Of a stretch of DNA of 64,000 bases, positions 34,673 through 42,880 are shown piece by piece. The position numbers and the translations under genes were made by a program. The first letter of the stretch is position 1; every line of letters begins with the position of its first letter. This DNA is from SZUA-36 sp963753105 (GTDB taxonomy: Bacteria > Pseudomonadota > Gammaproteobacteria > Xanthomonadales > SZUA-36), in the NCBI GenBank assembly GCA_963753105.1, contig CAVWBD010000001.1, positions 1,116,001 through 1,180,000 of the forward strand, in the 5' to 3' direction. The notes beneath the pieces were generated by a model that worked only from the letters and a program-made list of their open reading frames with translations, had not been told where the DNA came from and ran no database searches.

Positions 34673-35440
34673 ATGGGAATAGTGTTAAAAACAACCCAGG
34701 AAATCGAGGCCATGCGGGTTGCGGGACAACTGGCGGCTGAGGTATTGCGCATGATCGCCGAACACGTGCAGGTGGGGGTTACGACCGGTGAACTGGATGA
34801 CATCTGTCACGCCTATATCACTGGAGAGCAAAAAGCGATTCCGGCGCCACTGAATTACCGTGGTTTTCCCAAGTCGATCTGTACTTCCATCAACCAGGTG
34901 GTGTGTCACGGTATACCCGGTGACAGAAAGCTAAAAAACGGGGATATCCTCAATATCGATATCACCGTCATCAAGGATGGTTGGCACGGTGACACCAGCA
35001 AAATGTTCCTGGTTGGGGAGCCGCCGCTACGGGCACGCCACTTGTGCGAGGCTGCCCATGAAGCGATGGTCAGGGGTATCGAGGCGGTCAAACCGGGTCA
35101 GCGCCTGGGAGATATCGGGCACGCCATACAGAGCTTTGCAGAGCGCAACGGCTTTTCCGTGGTGCGTGATTATTGCGGTCACGGAATTGGCAGGGTGTTC
35201 CACGAAGACCCGCAGGTACTGCATTACGGCAGGGCGGGCGTGGGCGAGTTGCTGGTGCCCGGCATGGTGTTCACGGTGGAGCCCATGATCAATGCCGGCC
35301 GCAAGGAAACCCGCCTGCTGGGCGATGGCTGGACCGTACATACCCGGGACCGCAGCCTGTCGGCACAATGGGAGCACACGCTGGCCGTCACCGAAGACGG
35401 CTGCGATGTATTGACCCAGTTACCCGGTGACGAGTTGTAG
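34673..35440 (+). CDS. map: Methionine aminopeptidase, type I
   Basis: Removes the N-terminal Met from nascent proteins. The 255-residue pita-bread enzyme shows substrate His79 (VVCHGIPGD) and the five metal ligands Asp96 (NIDITV), Asp107 (HGDTSK), His170 (CGHGIG), Glu203 (FTVEPM) and Glu234 (WEHTLAV). It opens map-glnD-dapD, a conserved gammaproteobacterial order. In E. coli map lies next to and divergent from rpsB, whereas here 30 kb separates them. The ribosome-binding site is weak. Confidence 0.97.
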   Translation: MGIVLKTTQEIEAMRVAGQLAAEVLRMIAEHVQVGVTTGELDDICHAYITGEQKAIPAPLNYRGFPKSICTSINQVVCHGIPGDRKLKNGDILNIDITVIKDGWHGDTSKMFLVGEPPLRARHLCEAAHEAMVRGIEAVKPGQRLGDIGHAIQSFAERNGFSVVRDYCGHGIGRVFHEDPQVLHYGRAGVGELLVPGMVFTVEPMINAGRKETRLLGDGWTVHTRDRSLSAQWEHTLAVTEDGCDVLTQLPGDEL

Positions 35441-35453
35441 GGGCCGGGTTCAG

Positions 35454-38167
35454 ATGAAGGTTCGGTTGAGGGGGCGTCTGTCCAGACCAGCTGTTGCTGA
35501 AGGTTGCCTGGAAACCGGTCTGCTGCAGCAACCGGAGGGCAGGCCAGGATCAGCAAGCAACTGGTGCAGCTACTGAAAACGGCCATGGCCGGTGCGGACG
35601 AGCGCCTGGGCGGCAAGTTCGAAGCCGGTGAAGACGTCAACCAGCTGGTCAGGGCGCGCGCCTGGGTCGTGGAACAACTGGTTCTCCATGCTTGGGACAG
35701 CCTGGTCAGGTGACCGTCAGGAGATTTCACTGGTGGCGGTCGGTGGTTTTGGCCGTGGTGAACTGCATCCCGCACTCCGATGTTGATTTGCTGATCCTGC
35801 TGGCGGATTCACCGCCTGCTGAAGATTTGCGCAGCACGATTGAATCATTTGTTTCCTTGCTGTGGGATGCCGGCTTTTACCTGGGTCACAGCGTGCGGAC
35901 GGTCGAGGCTTGTGTCGCGGAGGCAAAAAAAGACGTCGCCACGGCCACCAGCCTGATGGAGAGCCGCCTGCTGAGCGGGCAGCAGGACATGTACGCGCAA
36001 ATGCGTCATGCCACGGCGGCCGACCAGGTCTGGTCGGCGTCAGAGTATTTTGACGCCAAGTACGAGGAGCAACTCGGCCGTCACACCCAGTACCACTCGA
36101 CCGCCTACAACCTGGAGCCCAACATCAAGGAAGGCCCGGGTGGTTTACGTGATATCCAGATGATCGGCTGGGTGGCGAAGCGGCATTTTGGAACACAATC
36201 CCTGCACACGCTCGTCGAGCATGGTTTTTTGACAGAATCCGAACTGCAGGACCTAAAGGACGGCCGGACATTTTTGTGGGAAATCCGCTACGCGTTACAC
36301 CTGATTGCCGGGCGTGGGGAAGACCGCCTGTTATTCGAGTTCCAGCGCCAGATCGCCCAGCATTTTTCCGTTGAAGAGATTCCGTCAGGTTCGAATGACG
36401 GTGTGGAGCAGTTCATGCAGCGCTATTACCGCACGGTGATGCGCAATGAACGCCTGAACGAGATGCTGTTGCAGCTATTCAGCGAAGAATTGCTGCCACG
36501 TGAGACACCGCCGGCCGAAGATCTGGGTGAGGATTTCCAGGTCACGCACGGTTTCCTGGGGGTTGCCGATGAGCAGCTGTTTGAACGCCGTCCCGTGGCG
36601 CTGATGGAGTTATTCGTATTGCTGGCAAAACACGAGCAACTGCTGGGTGTGCGTGCGTCCACGATACGCCTGATCCGTAACAGCCTGCACCTGATCGATG
36701 ATGCATTCCGGGCAGATGCCGCAGGCCAAGGGGTATTTTTTCGAATTGCTGTGCCAGCCCAGCGGGGTCTACACGCAATTACAGCGTATGAACCGTTATG
36801 GTGTGCTGGCCGCGTTTATCCCGGCGTTCCGGCAGATCGTCGGGCGTATGCAGTTCGACCTGTTCCATGTCTACACGGTGGATCAGCACATCCTGTTCGT
36901 GGTCAGGAACCTGCGCAGGTTCGCCTACGGTAAGTACCGCTCCAATTTTGCCCACGCGGCGGATATTTTCCAGCAGATCGATTACCCGGAACTGCTGTAC
37001 CTGGCGGCCCTGTTCCATGACATCGCCAAGGGTAGGGACGGGGATCATTCAGAGCTTGGTGCGCAGGATGCGCTGGCGTTCTGCAAGCAATTACCGATGC
37101 GCGACGATCACCGCGAGCGGGTCGCCTGGCTGGTGGAGCAGCACCTGGTCATGTCACGCACAGCGCAACGCAGGGATATTTCTGATCCGGAGACCATCAA
37201 GGGGTTTTGCGACATCGTCGGTGACCAGACCCGGCTGGATTATTTGTACCTGCTGACGATCGCCGATATCGCAGCCACCAGTTCCAAGTTATGGAACAGC
37301 TGGAAAGACAGCCTGCTGTGGGAGTTGTATTCAGTGACCTCCCTGGCCCTGGAAGAGGGCAGTTCAAACATCTTTGACCGCAGTCACCGTATCGAAGAAG
37401 CCCGCTTCGAGGTGCGCGATATATTGCTGAAGCAAGGCCTGGATATCGATGCAATCAATGCCCTGTGGGATGACCTGCCGCAGAATGTTTTCCTGAGTTT
37501 TTCCAGCGACCAGCTCACCTGGACCGCTTCAACGGTGTTGACGGCAGGGTAAAGAAGCCAGGTACTGGTTGCCATCCGCGAAATCGAAGGGCAGGGCGTC
37601 AGCGAGTTGCTGGTGCACGCGCCGGATTATGACGGTCTTTTTTCAGCGGTCACCACCGTGATCGATGAAATCGGTCTCGACGTTTTGTCGGCGCGGGTCG
37701 GCACGACATCTTCCGGCAAGAGCTTTGACCTGTTCCAGTTGATGGACCGGCATGCGCAGGCCATCAACGATGTCGATTGTGAGCGCTTGAAAGCACGTTT
37801 GCGCGAGGTGCTGGTAAAGGCGCGCTTGCCGAAGCCGGTTACACGCAGGTTGCCGAGGCGTTTGCGGCCATTCAAGAGCGGCGCGCGGATTCGCTTTTCG
37901 GCGGCCCACGGTGGTGAAAAAACCCTGATGGACCTGGGCTGTTCCGACCGCCCCGGCCTGTTGTCGCATATCTCTGCGGCCATGGTGGCCTGCGGGGTGC
38001 GGATTCACGATGCAAGGATTGCAACGCTGGGTGACCGCGTGGAGGATGCATTTATCCTCAGTGACAAGCAAAATGAACCACTGAGCCGTAAGATACGCAC
38101 TGAGTTGCTGGAAACACTGAAGGAAACGCTGGGGCAGGATGGGCGGACCATGGTAGGTATGAGATGA
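35454..38167 (+). CDS. glnD: PII uridylyltransferase / uridylyl-removing enzyme, frameshifted
   Basis: Senses glutamine and modifies PII proteins. Segments in several phases give the full domain order. The nucleotidyltransferase has VAVGGFGRGELHP and HSDVDLLIL, with the two catalytic Asp. The linker contains NIKEGPGGLRDIQMIGWVAK. The HD domain has LFHDIAKGRDGDHSELG. Two ACT domains are marked by ELLVHAPDYDGLFSAVTTVI and DLGCSDRPGLLSHISAAMV. Frame changes lie near 35710, 35775, 36715 and 37550; at 35775 removing one G restores HPHSDVD. The true N-terminus is uncertain: 35454 is the first ATG after map, but the first 25 residues do not look conserved. The end overlaps dapD by 4 nt. Confidence 0.92.
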
Positions 38168-39006
38168 CTTCTGAAATCCGGGATTATCGCCAGTTGATCG
38201 AGGCGGCGTTCGAAGATCGCAATCGTATCAACCCGGAGAATGCAGGGCTGGACCTGGTTACGGCTATTGAGGCCTCCCTGACGGGCCTGGAGCAGGGTGA
38301 TTTGCGTGTTGCCGAACCAGTTGGCGAAGGGTGGCAGGTCAACGAATGGCTGAAAAAGGCGGTATTGTTGTATTTCCGCATCCGTCACAACGAAGTGTTC
38401 GAAGACGGTGCAACCCACTATTTTGACAAGGTTCCACTGCGTTTCGAACCCGGTTCCAGTGACGACATCAGGAAGTGCGGGGCACGGATCGTGCCACCGG
38501 CGACCGTGCGCCGTGGGGCATTTATCGGCCACGACGCCGTTTTGATGCCCTGTTACGTCAACATCGGCGCCCACGTCGGGGCAGGCACAATGGTCGACAC
38601 CTGGGCGACGGTTGGTTCCTGCGCGCAGATCGGCAGCCACGTGCATTTGTCGGGAGGGGTTGGAATCGGCGGTGTGCTCGAACCCCTGCAGGCCACACCT
38701 ACGATTATCGAAGATGACTGCTTTATCGGTGCACGTTCCGAGGTGGTCGAAGGGGTCATCATCGGCAAGGGCAGCGTGTTGTCCATGGGGGTTTATATCG
38801 GCAAAAGCACGCGTATCTATGACCGTGAAAGTGGCGAGGTCATGTACGGCAAGGTGCCACCCGGTTCCGTCGTGGTACCGGGCAGCCTGCCGGCCAGGGA
38901 CGGCAGCCATTCCCTGTACGCCGCGATCATCGTCAAACGAGCGGATGAAAAAACCCTGGCCAGCACCAGTATCAACGAGTTGTTGAGAGCCAGCGTCGAG
39001 GCCTGA
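38164..39006 (+). CDS. dapD: Tetrahydrodipicolinate N-succinyltransferase
   Basis: Third-last block of the succinylase route to meso-diaminopimelate and lysine; transfers succinyl from succinyl-CoA. The 280-residue protein has the N-terminal helical domain (RDYRQLIEAAFEDRNRINPE) and the left-handed beta-helix of hexapeptide repeats (GAFIGHDAVLMPCYVNIGAH, GTMVDTWATVGSCAQIGSHV, HLSGGVGIGGVLEPLQA). The C-terminal strand is VVPGSLPARDGSHSLYAAII. Length and N-terminus agree with the family. It is linked by a 4-nt overlap with glnD and by 1 nt to dapE. Confidence 0.97.
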   Translation: MTSEIRDYRQLIEAAFEDRNRINPENAGLDLVTAIEASLTGLEQGDLRVAEPVGEGWQVNEWLKKAVLLYFRIRHNEVFEDGATHYFDKVPLRFEPGSSDDIRKCGARIVPPATVRRGAFIGHDAVLMPCYVNIGAHVGAGTMVDTWATVGSCAQIGSHVHLSGGVGIGGVLEPLQATPTIIEDDCFIGARSEVVEGVIIGKGSVLSMGVYIGKSTRIYDRESGEVMYGKVPPGSVVVPGSLPARDGSHSLYAAIIVKRADEKTLASTSINELLRASVEA

Positions 39007-39007
39007 C

Positions 39008-40149
39008 ATGAGCGCGACACTGGACTTGACCCGCAAGCTGATCGAGATGCAATCGGTCACACCTGATGACGCCGGTTGCCAGCGTTTGCTGGCCAAGCGG
39101 TTGGAACCGCTGGGTTTCAAAACCGAATGGTTCCAGTTCGGCGATGTCAGCAACATTTTATTGACCCATGGCCAGACCACTGGCGACGAGCCGTCGTTAT
39201 GGTTTTTGGGGCATACCGACGTGGTGCCCCCGGGCCCGTTGGAAGACTGGTCAACACCACCATTCAAGGCTGATCTCAGGAACGGTTTTTTGTATGGGCG
39301 CGGCGTTGCAGACATGAAGGGCGCAGTTGCGGCGATGGTCACAACGGCCGAAGAACTGGTGGCTGAATATCCCGGGCACGCCGGGCAAATCGGTATTCTG
39401 CTGACCAGCGACGAGGAGGGCATTGCCATTGACGGCATCAAGCGTGTTGCAGAGGTGCTTCGCGAGCGTGGAGGTGCACCGCATTATTGCCTGGTGGGTG
39501 AACCCAGCAGCCAGGTGACGCTGGGAGATACGATCCGGATTGGCCGGCGTGGTTCCATCCACGCCAGGCTGCGGCTCGACGGTATCCAGGGCCACAGCGC
39601 ATTTCCCGCGGAAATAGATAACCCGGTCCACCGCTGGCGCCCTTTCTGCATGCACTGACAACGGCGCAATGGGATGCCGGCGATGAAGACTATCCGCCGA
39701 CCCATTGCCAGGTCACCAATATCACCGCCGGTACCGGGGCTGAGAACGTTACGCCCGGCCATGCAGAGCTGTGGTTCAATATCCGTAATTCACCGGTCTC
39801 GCCTGCGCGGATTATCATGCAGAAAGTCGAAGACCTGCTGGAGAGCGTAGGTATTACCAACTTTGCCCTGGACTGGCGCGTGGCGGGTGATCCGTTCAGG
39901 TCAGCTGCGGGTGAGTTGCGTGCGGCGACAGTCCGGGCCATCCGGGAGGAACTGGGTGTACAGCCCGAACTGAACACCGGCGGCGGCACTTCGGATGGGC
40001 GTTTCATGGCCCCGCTCGGGTGCGAAGTACTCGAATTCGGCCTGCTCAACGAAAGTATTCACAAGGTGGATGAGAATACGCCGGCCGGTGATCTCGAGGC
40101 CCTGCACAGGGTTTACCGGAACATCATGTTATCCCTGCTCATGGCCTGA
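39008..40149 (+). CDS. dapE: Succinyl-diaminopimelate desuccinylase, one frameshift
   Basis: Di-zinc M20 hydrolase, next but one step after DapD. Ligands visible are His69 (LGHTDVVPPG), Asp102 (GVADMKGAV) and the catalytic Glu136/ligand Glu137 (SDEEG). The dimerisation domain carries IRIGRRGSIHARLRLDGIQG. The frame changes once near 39632, between DNPVH and LAPFLHALTTAQWDAG. The second half then reads normally to NESIHKVDENTPAGDLEAL. DapE is normally essential for cell-wall DAP, so an indel error is the best explanation. Total about 378 residues, the family norm. Confidence 0.95.
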
Positions 40150-40983
40150 TTGAATACCATGCCTTCCCGCCAGCAACGTTGCCCGGTCCTGCTTTACCAC
40201 TCACAGAACGTGGCAGGCAATGACTATGCGTCGAATGATCACGTGGCATTCGCGCAGGACCTGCGTTTGATCCAGAAACTGGGTTTCAGGATCATTCCCC
40301 TGGCCTGGCTGGTGGACTGGTTGCTGGGTAAACGTGAACTGGAGCCCGGAAACTGCGTGTGTATCAGTTTCGATGACGGGGTGGATGCCGATGTACGCGA
40401 CCTTGAGTTTCCAGGTTTTGGTCTGCAACGCGGCTTGCTGAACATCATGCGAGATTTTCGTGATGAGTTCGGGCCGGATGCGCAACCCCAGCTGCACGCC
40501 ACTTCGTTTGTGATCGCCAGTCCCAAGGCCCGGGCGGTGATGGACAAGCATTCCCTGTTTGACCAGGGCTGGATGAGCGAGGACTGGTGGGGCCGGGATC
40601 ATGATGGTCTGCTGGCGATCGCCAACCACGGCTGGGACCACGAACACCCCGATCTGGAACACCTTGGACAACAGCCTGCGGGTGGCTTTTTCGGCGTGGA
40701 TAAGCGCGACAAGGCCGACCGGCAGATTTTTGCCGCCGCCGGGCATATTGCAACGGTTGCCGGGGGCCGTTGGCCGGATCTGTTTGCCTATCCTTACGGG
40801 CATGTGAATGAGTATTTAAGTGGTGAATATTTCCCGGCGCAAACACACCATCGCACCCGGGCGGCATTTACTACCGAGCCGCATGCGGTCACGCAGGATT
40901 CCGATCGCTGGCAACTGGGACGCTATGTCTGCGGCTGTGACTGGCAGTCGGATTCTGGCCTGAAAAAGATTCTGTTATCCTGA
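40150..40983 (+). CDS. Polysaccharide deacetylase (NodB-like, carbohydrate esterase 4)
   Basis: About 275 residues with CE4-like motifs: CPVLLYHSQNVAGND for strand 1, ISFDDGVDADV for the catalytic Asp and metal Asp, a long insertion, then NHGWDHEHPD where the two metal His normally sit (usually HTxxH), and LFAYPYGHVNEYL for motif 3. It probably removes acetyl from an N-acetylhexosamine. TTG at 40150 or ATG at 40159 can start it; no signal peptide is seen, so a cytoplasmic or membrane-face substrate is inferred. First gene of a three-gene cassette following dapE with no spacer. Confidence 0.8.
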   Translation: MNTMPSRQQRCPVLLYHSQNVAGNDYASNDHVAFAQDLRLIQKLGFRIIPLAWLVDWLLGKRELEPGNCVCISFDDGVDADVRDLEFPGFGLQRGLLNIMRDFRDEFGPDAQPQLHATSFVIASPKARAVMDKHSLFDQGWMSEDWWGRDHDGLLAIANHGWDHEHPDLEHLGQQPAGGFFGVDKRDKADRQIFAAAGHIATVAGGRWPDLFAYPYGHVNEYLSGEYFPAQTHHRTRAAFTTEPHAVTQDSDRWQLGRYVCGCDWQSDSGLKKILLS

Positions 40984-40988
40984 CGCTG

Positions 40989-41882
40989 ATGCGACCCCAG
41001 ACCTTTGCATACTACGTATTGCGTGAACTGCGCGACGCGGTTGAATTTGTCCTGTTGCCGGGTTTGGCGCTGGTGCTGCCGTGGTACTGGAGTTTCCGGA
41101 TCTTCCGCCGTGTTGCGCGCTGGAATTGGCTGTATCGGCGTTATTGCCGTGGCGCTTATGAGCAGGCGTCCAGGTTCATGGATATCCCTGATCCGGCGCA
41201 ATGGCAGCAACGTCACCGCCTGTTGTGGCTGATGGATGCCGCCGAGTACTACGTGATGCGTTTTCGGCCCCGGGCATTCATGCGGCCCGACCGTTTCCGG
41301 GTGGTGGGTGATTGGCCAAAGGAAGGGCACTTCATTGCCGTTGGCCTGCATTGGGGATTGGGTGGGCTGTTGTTCAAGGACCTGAACAGCAAGGGGCATT
41401 CGCCACGCCTGATTTTCAAACGTAACGTGCTGGGTTTTACCCAGCAAAGCCGCGTGGAAAACCTGTACCGCCGTTGGCGGCCGAGACAGTATGCCAAGAT
41501 CGGCGGCGGGGAACCGATCTCCACCGGTGGTGGTTTCGCGAAGATCGTGCAGATGCTCGATGACAGGGACGTGCTGATCATCGTTTACGATGCACCGCTG
41601 GAACCAAACTCGAGACCTGTCGAGGTGAACGTGCTGGACCGCCCGACAAAATTCCGTAGCGGGGTGATACGAATACTGGCTGACAGTGACGTGGATTATG
41701 TCAAATACCGCCTGGGTTACGATTTCCGGGACGGATGCCGCACGCTCGAGATTTCGCCCCCGGTCAACGTACACGACCAGCAGGCGATCGCCACGGACCT
41801 GGCGAATTATCTCGATGAAACACTGCGTCATGATTCGACCCAGTGGTATTTATGGCGCCAGGCGCCGGTGTTCTTCGACTAG
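40989..41882 (+). CDS. LpxL/HtrB-like lipid acyltransferase
   Basis: A 297-residue membrane-associated protein. An N-terminal hydrophobic helix (AVEFVLLPGLALVLPWYWSF) is followed by the LpxL-family core: GHFIAVGLHWGLGGLLFKDL, where His occupies the place of the HxxxxD/E motif without an acidic partner at the usual spacing; then RWRPRQYAKIGGGEPISTGG; and LIIVYDAPLEPNSRPVEVNV in place of the usual DQ box. Related proteins transfer acyl chains to lipid A or to glycolipids. The altered motif leaves activity unproven. Starts 5 nt after the deacetylase and precedes the sulfotransferase. Confidence 0.7.
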   Translation: MRPQTFAYYVLRELRDAVEFVLLPGLALVLPWYWSFRIFRRVARWNWLYRRYCRGAYEQASRFMDIPDPAQWQQRHRLLWLMDAAEYYVMRFRPRAFMRPDRFRVVGDWPKEGHFIAVGLHWGLGGLLFKDLNSKGHSPRLIFKRNVLGFTQQSRVENLYRRWRPRQYAKIGGGEPISTGGGFAKIVQMLDDRDVLIIVYDAPLEPNSRPVEVNVLDRPTKFRSGVIRILADSDVDYVKYRLGYDFRDGCRTLEISPPVNVHDQQAIATDLANYLDETLRHDSTQWYLWRQAPVFFD

Positions 41883-41907
41883 GGCCTGCTAAGGCTTACT
41901 GAACCTG

Positions 41908-42729
41908 ATGAACAAATTACCGGACTTCCTTATTATCGGGGCGCAAAAAGCCGGCACCAGTTGGTTGCATTACCACCTGCGTCTGCACCCTGAAATATAC
42001 CTGCCAAAAGCAAAGGACCAGGGTTATTTTTGCTGGTGTGAAGGCCCGCAGGCGTTGACGCTGGAACAATACCGGCAGTTTTTTGAATCGGGTGCCGAAG
42101 GTCAAATGGTTGGCGAGGCAACAGCCGCTTATTTTTGGACCGATAGTGGTTCACGATGGGGTAGCAAGCCTGATGGATACTGTGAAGACCTGCCAAAAAG
42201 GGTGCTGGATACATTAGGTGGCGACACCCGCCTGATCCTGTCATTGCGTGACCCGGTTGAACGCGCCATTTCCGCCTATCTACACCACATTGCCCTCGGC
42301 GACCTCGACCCGGCAGCCAGCCTGCTGGACGCCGGGGATTTTATCGGTCTGATCGACATCGGGTTTTACGCGGCGCACCTGCAAAACTGGCTGCGCTATT
42401 TCCCTTTGCAGCAATTCCTGGTGCTGAATTTCGAGCAGGATATCGAAAAACACCCGCACGCCACCTTGCACCGTGTATTCGACTTTCTCGGCGTGGATTC
42501 TGGCTGTCAGGTCAGTGCGCCGGAGCGGCCGGTTTTCGAAGGCCGTGAACGGCTATGGCTGGATGGCGAGGTGTGGGTGCCGCTCGCGCAGTACCCGGCA
42601 GCACCAGAAGATGCGCAGCGACAGATTGACGGACACACGTACTGCCGCCGGGTAGAGCGCTCTACGATCAACCGTCTGCGTGATATCTATGCCGCAGACC
42701 AGGACCTGCTTAAAGAGTTGCTCGGCTAA
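41908..42729 (+). CDS. PAPS-dependent sulfotransferase
   Basis: A 273-residue enzyme of the heparan N-sulfotransferase-like superfamily. The 5'-phosphosulfate loop is IIGAQKAGTSWLHYHLRLHP (residues 9-28). The 3'-phosphate loop is RLILSLRDPVERAISAYLHH. Later text FLVLNFEQDIEKHPHATLHR and VFDFLGVDS is typical. It moves sulfate from PAPS to a hydroxyl or amino group of a sugar or lipid. Third gene of the cassette, 25 nt after the acyltransferase. The acceptor is unknown; with a deacetylase and an acyltransferase next to it, a sulfated glycolipid is the reasonable guess. Confidence 0.85.
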   Translation: MNKLPDFLIIGAQKAGTSWLHYHLRLHPEIYLPKAKDQGYFCWCEGPQALTLEQYRQFFESGAEGQMVGEATAAYFWTDSGSRWGSKPDGYCEDLPKRVLDTLGGDTRLILSLRDPVERAISAYLHHIALGDLDPAASLLDAGDFIGLIDIGFYAAHLQNWLRYFPLQQFLVLNFEQDIEKHPHATLHRVFDFLGVDSGCQVSAPERPVFEGRERLWLDGEVWVPLAQYPAAPEDAQRQIDGHTYCRRVERSTINRLRDIYAADQDLLKELLG

Positions 42730-42880
42730 GGCCTTTTAACAGCCTGATATTGAAGCAGAATCAATGGATATGTGGCCTGCCGTAGCCAATTCCAATGACT
42801 TGATTTAATGCCGTCCTGACCGCAAATACTCCCCATCAGGGCCCGTTGTAGATGGCCCCACGGTTTTCGAGGAAGAAACG

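Noticed and set aside
42820..42850. Possible sigma-32 heat-shock promoter before clpB (CTTGATT and CCCCATC)
   Set aside because: The two hexamers are about 25 nt apart, well beyond the usual spacing; not reported as a feature.
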